Of a stretch of 56,442 nt of DNA, positions 25,697 to 32,500 are shown in pieces (the stretch's first letter is position 1; each line of letters opens with the position of its first letter). Position numbers and translations under genes: made by a program. Under the pieces are notes generated by a model. That model ran no database searches and was not told where the DNA came from. It saw only the letters and a list, made by a program, of their open reading frames with translations. Location: positions 1 through 56,442 of the forward strand of contig JACQFX010000008.1 of the NCBI GenBank assembly GCA_016199835.1, given 5' to 3'. Origin of the DNA: Nitrosomonadales bacterium (lineage in GTDB: Bacteria; Pseudomonadota; Gammaproteobacteria; Burkholderiales; Gallionellaceae).

Positions 25697-28315
25697 TTAA
25701 CTTCCTGCCATGCGCGCTTCGCGGTCGAGCGGACTCAATTCCAGCAGGCGCTTGCGCAAGAACTCCGCCTGCGCGTCGCCCGCCTGGTGTTTGATGCGCC
25801 ATAGCATACGCAAAGATTCCACGTGCTGCGGATTGAGGTGTTGTATTTGCTGCAAGGCATCCACTTCGTTGAAGCCGTGTTCACGTGCCTGCGCCAGAGA
25901 CGAAAACATACTATCAGCCAACGCATAGGCAATCCAGCGGTCTTTTGCATTCGCCTGATAAGCCAGATACATCATCCGGTTGGCTTGCGGCGCTGCGCCC
26001 TGCGCTGAGGCCAGCCAACTGCGCACCATCAGCTCGGTCGCACCATAGGCGCGTTCAAACGCTTCCTTGTCGCTCTTCTGTATGCCAAGCAGATTCTCCG
26101 CCGTCGCCATGTCTGGCCTGCGCTGCAGCAGGTTCCGCAGCGACGAAGATATATCCAGGTCTCCGGCATAGCGCGCTCGCGGCAGGCGAAATTCGAGCAC
26201 GGGTGACCATTCATCCTGCACCGGCCCAGCACTTTCCTGGATCGGCCCCCAGTAGCGTCCCAGCCAGGTCCAACCGCCTTCGCCAACCGTCGCCGCGTCC
26301 TGTTGTGCCAAGGACAAGCGCTGCAAATTGCGCAACAGACTTTCCGCTCCGGCAAATTTTTGTTGCGGACCAACCAGCGCCAGATGCATGCCGTCGAGGA
26401 ACAATTGCGCATCCGGGAACACTCGATGAAAGCTGCGCAAGATCACGGTCAACGATTCGCGATCGAACTGATTCAGCGCGAGCCATTGGACGAACAAGCC
26501 ACCCTCATTCAAACGATCATGTGCGCGCTGAAACTGCTGCACCGACAATAGCGAGCTCAGCCCTGCCAGATCGGGATGAAACACGTCGCCGATGATGACA
26601 TCGTATTTATCGCGCGTAGCGCTGAGGAAATGGCGCACGTCATCACGCTCCACTCGGGTTTGCCGCATCGCTCCATTATTGGCGGACTCGAACAAGCTCG
26701 CTGCGGAAGCTATCGCACCTTGCGATAATTCGACTGCATTGCGCTGCAAGTCGGGAAACGGCAAAGAGCCTGACACGGAAATCCCGGTACCGAGGCCGAG
26801 GAACAGCACCGAGTGCGGGTGCTCATGCAGCAGCAAGGGAAGGCGCGCCTGATTGGCCTGCACAAACACTGCAGTTGGATCGGTCGAGGCATCCATCCTT
26901 TGCAAGTCGGTCAACAGCAGGCGCTGGCCGTCCTGCTGCTCAACCACATGCGTCATCGAAACTGCATCTTCATACAGATACACGTTCCTGCTTCCCGCCT
27001 GCGCCTGCGGCAGCAATGCGCTGACTTGTGGAAGATGCACGACCGGCCACGCCGCAACCACAAACAGCGGCACGGCCAACCATGCGACTCGCGACTGTGC
27101 CCAGATCAAGCCCAAAACCAATAGCACCAAGGCCGCCACCACCACCGTAGCTGCACTGCCCAAAAACGGGATCAACACCAGGCCCGCAATGACTGCACCG
27201 AGCGCCGCACCAAGAGAATTCGCGCCGTATAACCACATGCCGCCGCCGTTCAGACGACTGTGCAACAACGGCAACCATGCCCCCAGCACCAGCGTGACTG
27301 GCAGCGTCAACAGAGTCAGTGCCAGACCTTGCGTTGCCAATGCGCCGAACAAGGAAGAAAATTCCGCGCGCTCCACCCATGCTGAAAGCGTGGGCAGCAT
27401 CCATAAACTCAGCAAGGAAAAACTTGCGGCAGAAATGGGTAAAGCCACGAACCACGCCTGCCGGTGCTGGCGCGGTGCCAGCAGGCTGCCCAAGCCTATG
27501 CCCAACAGGAAGGCCGCGAGTATCAGCGCCAACACATACTCGGTGCGCAGCATCACCATGCCGAATAATCTGGTCCAGGCTATTTCCAGAATCAAACTCG
27601 CCGCACCGATCCCGGCATAAGCAAACAGGGCAAACAAGGGGGGGCAATTTTCCGGGGCATGCTCTGCGACGACAGCTTGCGTTGCGATATATCGCGATGC
27701 CAGTAACCACAGCGCGAGCGCAACCAGCAAACTTATCCCGGCTATCACCCATACCGCGCCGCCCCAACCCAAGGCTGGCAACAGCCATAACGGCAGCAAA
27801 GCGCCACAAGCCGCCCCCAGCGTGTTCAAACCATAGAGTCGACCCAAACGTACAGGCGTGCTCTTTAATGCCGCCAAAGCCAGCGGAAATCCCGCGCCCA
27901 TGGCAAAAGCCGGCAGCAGCAGCAAACACAGGGCGGCGGCGGCAATCAATCCATACCATTGGAACAAGGAAAACTGGCCTGCTGCGTGCTCCATCCAGGT
28001 AGAGAGCGTCCGCAGTATCAGGGGAAGCAACAATGCATAAAATGCGATGCCGCCTTCCAGCGCGGCAAGCAACAGCAACGGCTTTTTGATTTTGCTTGCC
28101 CGGTGCGCCGCAAACAGGCTACCCATGCCCAGGCCTGCCATGAAGGCAGCGACCGTCACTACTACCGCGAAGACGCTGACGCCGAATTGCAGCGACAACA
28201 TACGCGCCCACAGGACTTCGTAAGCCACGCTGGTCAAGCCGGAAAGGCCATACAGCAGCATCAATGCCAAGCCAGCATTCGCTCCTGTTAGCGAGTTTGT
28301 TTTTTCTCCGGGCAT
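25697..28315 (-). CDS. Fused MFS-type membrane and spermidine-synthase-like protein
   Basis: An 872-aa protein. The first 460 or so residues form about 14 membrane helices in two similar halves (YEVLWARMLSLQFG and LEIAWTRLFGMVMLRTEY start each half). The C-terminal half is a spermidine-synthase-like methyltransferase fold with SVLFLGLGTGISVSGSL, RVERDDVRHFLSATRDKYDVIIGDVF and the GGLFVQWLALNQ strand. The end has helical repeats like TPR (about residues 770-860). The polyamine-binding Asp of true SpeE sits in VIIGDVF, but whether it makes polyamines is unknown. It lies between small membrane proteins and ccoG in the oxidase accessory unit. Confidence 0.85.
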   Translation of the reverse strand: MPGEKTNSLTGANAGLALMLLYGLSGLTSVAYEVLWARMLSLQFGVSVFAVVVTVAAFMAGLGMGSLFAAHRASKIKKPLLLLAALEGGIAFYALLLPLILRTLSTWMEHAAGQFSLFQWYGLIAAAALCLLLLPAFAMGAGFPLALAALKSTPVRLGRLYGLNTLGAACGALLPLWLLPALGWGGAVWVIAGISLLVALALWLLASRYIATQAVVAEHAPENCPPLFALFAYAGIGAASLILEIAWTRLFGMVMLRTEYVLALILAAFLLGIGLGSLLAPRQHRQAWFVALPISAASFSLLSLWMLPTLSAWVERAEFSSLFGALATQGLALTLLTLPVTLVLGAWLPLLHSRLNGGGMWLYGANSLGAALGAVIAGLVLIPFLGSAATVVVAALVLLVLGLIWAQSRVAWLAVPLFVVAAWPVVHLPQVSALLPQAQAGSRNVYLYEDAVSMTHVVEQQDGQRLLLTDLQRMDASTDPTAVFVQANQARLPLLLHEHPHSVLFLGLGTGISVSGSLPFPDLQRNAVELSQGAIASAASLFESANNGAMRQTRVERDDVRHFLSATRDKYDVIIGDVFHPDLAGLSSLLSVQQFQRAHDRLNEGGLFVQWLALNQFDRESLTVILRSFHRVFPDAQLFLDGMHLALVGPQQKFAGAESLLRNLQRLSLAQQDAATVGEGGWTWLGRYWGPIQESAGPVQDEWSPVLEFRLPRARYAGDLDISSSLRNLLQRRPDMATAENLLGIQKSDKEAFERAYGATELMVRSWLASAQGAAPQANRMMYLAYQANAKDRWIAYALADSMFSSLAQAREHGFNEVDALQQIQHLNPQHVESLRMLWRIKHQAGDAQAEFLRKRLLELSPLDREARMAGS

Positions 28316-28334
28316 GGTGCGCTACTCAATGAAG

Positions 28335-28356
28335 ATGACCGGAAATATCCGGTCAT
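28335..28356. other. Intercistronic hairpin
   Basis: A perfect 9-bp stem (ATGACCGGA / TCCGGTCAT, loop AATA) lies in the 53-bp gap between the 117-aa membrane protein gene and the spermidine-synthase fusion gene. On the minus strand, the direction of transcription, no T-run follows, so it looks more like an mRNA processing or stabilising stem than a terminator. Confidence 0.45.
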
Positions 28357-28368
28357 TTTGCGACAGGC

Positions 28369-28722
28369 TCAGAATGGATTGAACCACACCAATGCAACGA
28401 CTGTGTGTGCCAAAGCCAGCGTGACAGTAAGTCCGGCAAACACCGTATGCATCACAAAAACCTGCTTGCCATATAAAGCCATGGCTATACCCAACGCTCC
28501 GGTGACAAGTATCAGAAGCAGCAAAGGCACGCCCAGCAGGAACATGATCTTGCGCTTTTCCTTGTCCGTTAGCACATTTCCATCTGTCGGATTGGGTTGC
28601 TGTTCAAATGCCTCCATCACCTGGACGCTGTCGCCTTTTTGCGTTGGCGTATCAGCGGCGTGTACAACGGGAGCAGTAAAAAACAACAGCAGCAGAAGCA
28701 GCCAGTGGCAAACAGTCCTCAT
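28369..28722 (-). CDS. Signal-peptide membrane protein with H-x13-H helix
   Basis: A 117-aa protein with a signal sequence (about 1-22, ending HAAD), a periplasmic stretch of about 35 residues, and two membrane helices (about 58-80 and 86-113). The second helix carries two histidines with 13 residues between them (MHTVFAGLTVTLALAH), the spacing used for two stacked b-haems in cytochrome b helices; this is suggestive only. The ATG shares one base with the upstream stop (TAATG), so translation is coupled. No family recognised. Confidence 0.65.
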   Translation of the reverse strand: MRTVCHWLLLLLLFFTAPVVHAADTPTQKGDSVQVMEAFEQQPNPTDGNVLTDKEKRKIMFLLGVPLLLLILVTGALGIAMALYGKQVFVMHTVFAGLTVTLALAHTVVALVWFNPF

Positions 28723-28973
28723 TATTCGCGCCCCTCCTTATCCGATGCCTGTTTTTCCAGTTCTGCCTTGCGCTCGGTATAGCGCCACACCAGTATCGCC
28801 ATAAGAATGAAAGGCGCAAGAACTGTAAACAGCAGGAATATGAAAATGCTCCATGGCGTCTCTATCGTCACGTGGAGAAAGCGGTAGCTATCCAATGCGT
28901 AGCCCGAATCCACCCACGATAATGTCAAACCGAGAACGACTCCCATGCGCGCCAAGATTTTATGCATACTCAT
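28722..28973 (-). CDS. 83-aa membrane protein of the accessory unit
   Basis: Short protein with a signal-like N-terminus (about 7-24), a periplasmic segment and one strong helix (IFIFLLFTVLAPFILMAILVW) followed by a charged tail (RYTERKAELEKQASDKEGRE). The ATG at 28973 overlaps the FGE-like gene stop (ATGA), and its own stop overlaps the next start (TAATG). Function unknown. The single helix with a charged cytoplasmic tail is like many small oxidase subunits. Confidence 0.65.
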   Translation of the reverse strand: MSMHKILARMGVVLGLTLSWVDSGYALDSYRFLHVTIETPWSIFIFLLFTVLAPFILMAILVWRYTERKAELEKQASDKEGRE

Positions 28974-30046
28974 TTCCCTTTGGCCTGTTGCCGAACATCG
29001 CCCGCACAGCGGAATCCATAAAAGTCGGAGGCATAATTTGCCCATGCGGAATCCCGATGGTATGTCGCAGTGGAGAAGGGGTCCCCCTTCCATGAGCCGC
29101 CACGCAAGGTTTTATATTTCCCTTCGGTAGGCACCATGTCAGCCACTTTCATCGCCTGATCCTTGTCGCTGGTCGCCATCGCCACTTTCCCCTGGAACAG
29201 GGCGGATGGCGCCTTGGAACCGGGGTAGGGCGCGAACTCATCTGCCATCCACTCGTCCATGTTGCCGGCCATATCCAGTGCGCCATATGGGCTGGCGCCA
29301 TTCGGATATGCATTCACGTTGGTAGCCGAACCCACGTTGTAATAAGTATTCAAGCGCTCAGGCTCCATCTTGTTTCCCCATGGCCAGCGCCGTCCGTCCG
29401 TGCCGCGCGCAGCCTTTTCCCATTCCGCCTCGGTAGGCAGACGTTTGCCGGCCCATTTGGCATAAGCCTTGGCGTCATACCAAGTCACCATGGTGACGGG
29501 GCGCATGAGCTCGCCCTGCGGAACCTGTCCATCTTTCCAGTTCAGCGGCGGGCGATGGCCAGTGGCCGCGACAAACCGCGCGTATTGCGCATTGGTAACC
29601 AGATATTTGTCAATCACGTAAGCGGGCAAAGTCACCGTGTGCTGCGGCTTGTCCTGTTCATCGGCGCGGTCAAGATTGGTGCCCATCAGGAAGGGACCTG
29701 CGGGAACCGGTACCATGCTTTCCAGTTCCTGCCACTCGTCTTTGGACAACAATCTTTCAGCCTCATCCACGCTGTATCCATTTGCGTGGCTCTTGTTGGC
29801 TTCGTGCTTTTCATGCAGCACGATGTCTTCGCCCGCTGCACGAATTCTGGAGTTCTCTTCTTTCAGATCATAGGTGGCCATCTTGCGCATGTCGGCCATG
29901 CGATTGGCGCCCAGCTTCACCACATGCAGGCTACCGCCTACCAGTGCCAGAACAACGCAAGTGATCAGTGTGGCGGACAAATACCGCTTGCGCCGTATAC
30001 GCTCTTCCGCCGTGAGGACGGGCCTTGCTCTCCTGGAAACCGTCAT
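28970..30046 (-). CDS. Membrane-anchored FGE/SUMF1-domain protein lacking the catalytic cysteines
   Basis: A 358-aa protein with a cytoplasmic N-terminus, one membrane helix (about 24-42), a charged linker and a formylglycine-generating-enzyme-sulfatase domain from about residue 110. The domain shows PVPAGPFLMGTN, VTNAQYARFVAATGH, PVTMVTWYDAKAYAKWAGKRLPTEAEWEKAARG, GALDMAGNMDEWM, LRGGSWKG and GFRC. True FGEs have a copper-binding cysteine pair after RGGSW; here that region (315-347) has only C347. It is therefore probably a structural or binding protein, like the NirV type, not a sulfatase activator. It is co-translated with its neighbours on both sides (ATGA overlaps). Confidence 0.85.
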   Translation of the reverse strand: MTVSRRARPVLTAEERIRRKRYLSATLITCVVLALVGGSLHVVKLGANRMADMRKMATYDLKEENSRIRAAGEDIVLHEKHEANKSHANGYSVDEAERLLSKDEWQELESMVPVPAGPFLMGTNLDRADEQDKPQHTVTLPAYVIDKYLVTNAQYARFVAATGHRPPLNWKDGQVPQGELMRPVTMVTWYDAKAYAKWAGKRLPTEAEWEKAARGTDGRRWPWGNKMEPERLNTYYNVGSATNVNAYPNGASPYGALDMAGNMDEWMADEFAPYPGSKAPSALFQGKVAMATSDKDQAMKVADMVPTEGKYKTLRGGSWKGDPFSTATYHRDSAWANYASDFYGFRCAGDVRQQAKGK

Positions 30047-30522
30047 GATGCTTCTATGTCACTCCCATCTTTGCCTGAGCGCTCTTTATAGATTTTGTGG
30101 CGCGGGCTTCTTCCATAAACACTCTTCATCATGATCTCGCCCATGATGCCGCCGAAAGCCGATGCTTCCACCGCAAGAATCACAAAAAACCCCCACCAGC
30201 CTATGGGTGCCAGAGACGCGCCTGCCGGAGTACCCGTTATGTAAGCGATCTCGTAATAGCTGATAGCTCGCACTATCAGCGGAGGAAAATAACTCAACCA
30301 CTTTCCGCCAAAGCCGTAGATCGCGGTCACCAGCAAACCCACGAAAAAGGGCAGCACGAACACATCCACGATCCATAATCCGCCGAATCCCTGAATGCCG
30401 CGATATAGCTCGACAGTTACTCCCAACATGCGGTCGCCCAGGCGATTAAGTACGCATGCCGCAATCAGCGCCACCAACCCTTTGATCAAACGGGCGCGGT
30501 CTATCCGCAACCATCTTGTCAT
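30043..30522 (-). CDS. Multi-pass membrane protein of the accessory unit
   Basis: A 159-aa protein with about three to four helices (for example 15-32, 47-70, 79-97, 105-128) and a basic C-terminal tail (GRSPRHKIYKERSGKDGSDIEAS). No family recognised. The start overlaps the stop of the monoheme cytochrome gene and the end overlaps the FGE-like gene (both ATGA), which places it firmly in this coupled set. Confidence 0.65.
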   Translation of the reverse strand: MTRWLRIDRARLIKGLVALIAACVLNRLGDRMLGVTVELYRGIQGFGGLWIVDVFVLPFFVGLLVTAIYGFGGKWLSYFPPLIVRAISYYEIAYITGTPAGASLAPIGWWGFFVILAVEASAFGGIMGEIMMKSVYGRSPRHKIYKERSGKDGSDIEAS

Positions 30523-31007
30523 GGACGATACTCCTTGCCAGTCAATTTCTCATATTCGGCTTTGCGCGTTTCTTCCAGGTACCAGTCCTGCACCTTGAGG
30601 CTCGCCATATAACTGGCCAATAGGCGACGCTCGTGCTCGGGTAACTGCGCATATGAGCGCATACGATATTCCTGCTTCAAGCGCGAGGGTAAGATCTCTT
30701 GCGGATTGGGCGCAGAAAAATATTGATAGAACCATTCTTCATTACGCAAGGAACCGATCCCATCCAGAATCGGGGCCGGCACGCTTTCCAGCATGTCGCG
30801 CACGGTCCACAAGGAATGGCAACCTTTACAATTTTCCCGCCGATAAATATCCGAAGCCTCGCGCGCCAAAGTTGCGGATGCAGTGCTGTAATAGGGGATA
30901 CCCTTATCCTTCTCATGATCGGTTTCGATGCGCCACAGGTTGCGTCCCATCAAACCGAGGACAACCACCACGATCACGGCTATAACCACTTTTTCGCCGC
31001 GCTTCAT
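30519..31007 (-). CDS. Membrane-anchored monoheme cytochrome c (KRGEK type, copy 1)
   Basis: A 162-aa protein. It has an N-terminal anchor (MKRGEKVVIAVIVVVVLGLMG), a haem c site CKGCH (60-64), then ILDGIGSLRNEEWFYQYFSAPNP, and M116 in the YRMRSY segment as the likely sixth ligand. The layout is like the haem domain of CcoO or NorC. The N-terminal KRGEK and the LDGIGS motif recur in the cytochrome at 38724-39317, so they are paralogues. It is coupled by ATGA overlaps to the CcoS-like gene before it and the membrane gene after it. Probably an electron donor or additional subunit of the oxidase; this is inference. Confidence 0.85.
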   Translation of the reverse strand: MKRGEKVVIAVIVVVVLGLMGRNLWRIETDHEKDKGIPYYSTASATLAREASDIYRRENCKGCHSLWTVRDMLESVPAPILDGIGSLRNEEWFYQYFSAPNPQEILPSRLKQEYRMRSYAQLPEHERRLLASYMASLKVQDWYLEETRKAEYEKLTGKEYRP

Positions 31008-31276
31008 TGCCTGCTACGCTCTTCCTCTTGTTGTTTTAATACCCGTATTCTGCTTTGCTCTTGGGTAGCAAGCACTTCGCGGCTCTTGGCAAATTCTGCC
31101 GGCGTCATTTTGTCCCGGTCTTCTTCCGTGAACACCAGATATTTGATGTCTTCGTCAAACTGCTCATTTTTGGCAGCCCAGCGTATCCAGTAGATGCAGG
31201 CCGCAATGATCATCACGCCAATGACCAGCCAAAGATATATCGTCCAACCATCACCCAACGACTCCAGAAATTCCAT
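31004..31276 (-). CDS. CcoS-like protein with extended acidic/basic tail
   Basis: A 90-aa protein. The first 50 residues look like CcoS, the cbb3 maturation protein: one helix (about 12-33) followed by WAAKNEQFDEDIKYLVFTEED, comparable to the WAxKSGQFDDLxxxxxxILxDD motif of CcoS. The remaining 40 residues (KMTPAEFAKSREVLATQEQSRIRV...) form a charged helix not found in typical CcoS. In other bacteria CcoS is needed to put haem and CuB into CcoN. It precedes the monoheme cytochrome gene with an ATGA overlap. Confidence 0.65.
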   Translation of the reverse strand: MEFLESLGDGWTIYLWLVIGVMIIAACIYWIRWAAKNEQFDEDIKYLVFTEEDRDKMTPAEFAKSREVLATQEQSRIRVLKQQEEERSRQ

Positions 31277-31297
31277 AGCCCCTCCGGCAATTACCTA

Positions 31298-31537
31298 CTA
31301 AAAAAGATACCCGGATAGCATTTGCAGCGCTCCGAAAACAATCGCAACCACGATGCCGAGAATGATTGCGCCAAACATCAGCTTCTCCCCAGTTTTCATA
31401 TTTTTGGGGGCGTGCTTCCCGAAAGCAACCGAATACACAATACCTGAAAATACCAGAACAGACACCAGCATGAAAAAGAACACGCCCACACTGAATTGCT
31501 GGCTACGCATCCCCTCTATGCTTAGGTCTATTTTCAC
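31298..31537 (-). CDS. Small two-helix membrane protein, first gene of the accessory unit
   Basis: A 79-aa protein if the GTG at 31537 is used, or 70 aa from ATG 31510 (MRSQQFSVG). It has two helices (VFFFMLVSVLVFSGIVYSVA and FGAIILGIVVAIVFGALQML) joined by a basic loop (GKHAPKNMKTGEKL). The open frame continues upstream to 31663 but would run through the terminator at 31631-31661, so the shorter forms are preferred. No family recognised. It sits 21 bp before the CcoS-like gene. Confidence 0.6.
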   Translation of the reverse strand: MKIDLSIEGMRSQQFSVGVFFFMLVSVLVFSGIVYSVAFGKHAPKNMKTGEKLMFGAIILGIVVAIVFGALQMLSGYLF

Positions 31538-31590
31538 GGATGGCCCCGTACTGGACAGCACGGAAAAAACTTGTGTCAGGCCCTGACTAT

Positions 31591-31619
31591 TGAATAGCGA
31601 ATTAATGGCAAACTTCCAA
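31591..31619 (-). promoter_or_regulatory. Candidate promoter of the accessory unit
   Basis: On the minus strand TTGGAA (31619-31614) and TATTCA (31596-31591) are 17 bp apart, just downstream of the terminator that ends the structural operon and upstream of the first accessory gene. The match to consensus is moderate. The palindrome GTAACGTTAC (31621-31630) directly precedes it and could be a regulator site. Confidence 0.35.
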
Positions 31620-31630
31620 TGTAACGTTAC

Positions 31631-31661
31631 TAAAAACGATGCCGCTCCTGCGAGCGGCATC
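31631..31661 (-). terminator. Terminator of the oxidase structural operon
   Basis: Perfect 10-bp stem (GATGCCGCTC / GAGCGGCATC, loop CTGC on the plus strand) followed on the minus strand by GTTTTTAG. It lies 33 bp after the stop of the 44-aa CcoQ-like gene and separates the CcoN/CcoO-type operon from the accessory genes. Confidence 0.85.
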
Positions 31662-31694
31662 AATTAGCTTCTATAAACCAGCTACAACTTATAA

Positions 31695-31829
31695 TTACTG
31701 ATGCTTCGCCTTTATCTGTGGCGTACGCTTATCGTAGTTATCAATGAAGAAACTGTAGAAAAGCGGGGCACCATATGCCAGTGCAATCACTCCAGCAAAT
31801 ACGGCGGGGCCAAAATCAAAATCTATCAT
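31695..31829 (-). CDS. 44-aa CcoQ-like membrane peptide
   Basis: A short frame with a GGAG ribosome site 6 bp before the ATG. It begins MIDFDFGPAVFAGVIALAYG (one helix, about 7-27) and ends in a hydrophilic tail (YSFFIDNYDKRTPQIKAKHQ). Size, topology and position after the CcoP-position gene fit a CcoQ/CcoM-like small subunit of a cbb3-type oxidase, but sequence similarity is too short to prove it. A terminator follows. Confidence 0.7.
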   Translation of the reverse strand: MIDFDFGPAVFAGVIALAYGAPLFYSFFIDNYDKRTPQIKAKHQ

Positions 31830-31858
31830 TTGAATCTCCTGTCAAGTCTGAGCGAAGT

Positions 31859-32482
31859 TTAGTGTCCTGCACCGTGCGTCGGCTGCCAGCTCGATGGTGG
31901 CAGACGCTTCACAACGCCAACAACACCAAGGAAGAAGATACACACGTAGAAAATGTCGATCGTATAACCCATATCCCACCATGGCTGGAAGCGTTCACGT
32001 GTGCCATTCGCACGCATGTTGCCCTCAAAGTTGGCGAACACCACTTCCGTACCTACCACGGTATAGTCTCTCAGATCCACGCCCTTCTTTTGCAGTTCTT
32101 CGATCTTCGGCTTCAACGAACGCAACTCGTTCATGGTGATCGGGTGGCGTTCCAGTTGCGCCTGATTCGGGCCGCCTTGATGCATCGCGACTATCTTCTT
32201 GATCGCTTCGTCATCATTGGTTATCGACTGAATTTCGGGCTTGTCCATATCCTTGAGATAGTCCGCATAAATCGCCGGAGTGGGACGCTGGCCCCACAGT
32301 GGGAAAGTAATTGCGAACGCAGTCAAGACCGTCAACAACAGCAACCAAACCACCGGTATCGGCAAGCGGTTGTTATCCTCGGTAATCCCCCCAAGGTCTT
32401 CCGCTTCCCACAGCTTCTGGTCTGCTTCATTCTGTGCCGGGCTATTTGTGGTAGCCAGCGGATTATCCATTACCCATGCCAT
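31859..32482 (-). CDS. FPxWGxRP-type membrane protein in the CcoP position (copy 2), no haem motif
   Basis: A 207-aa protein with a hydrophilic N-terminus, a helix (about 42-64) ending in FPLWGQRP, a central soluble part of about 105 residues (KDMDKPEIQSI, MNELRSLKPKIEELQKKGVDLRD, GTEVVFANFEGNMRANG) and a second helix (about 172-192). The first helix with LPIPVVWLLLLT is loosely like the N-terminal helix domain of CcoP/FixP. However, there is no CxxCH anywhere, so it cannot be a cytochrome c. The start at 32482 has a GGGAGA ribosome site. The FPxWGxRP motif links it to the protein at 23946-24371. Confidence 0.72.
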   Translation of the reverse strand: MAWVMDNPLATTNSPAQNEADQKLWEAEDLGGITEDNNRLPIPVVWLLLLTVLTAFAITFPLWGQRPTPAIYADYLKDMDKPEIQSITNDDEAIKKIVAMHQGGPNQAQLERHPITMNELRSLKPKIEELQKKGVDLRDYTVVGTEVVFANFEGNMRANGTRERFQPWWDMGYTIDIFYVCIFFLGVVGVVKRLPPSSWQPTHGAGH

Positions 32483-32500
32483 AGCATTGTCTCCCTATAA

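Noticed and set aside
28335-28356. Hairpin as a terminator of the accessory unit
   Set aside because: In the direction of transcription no T-run follows; the four T residues are on the wrong side.
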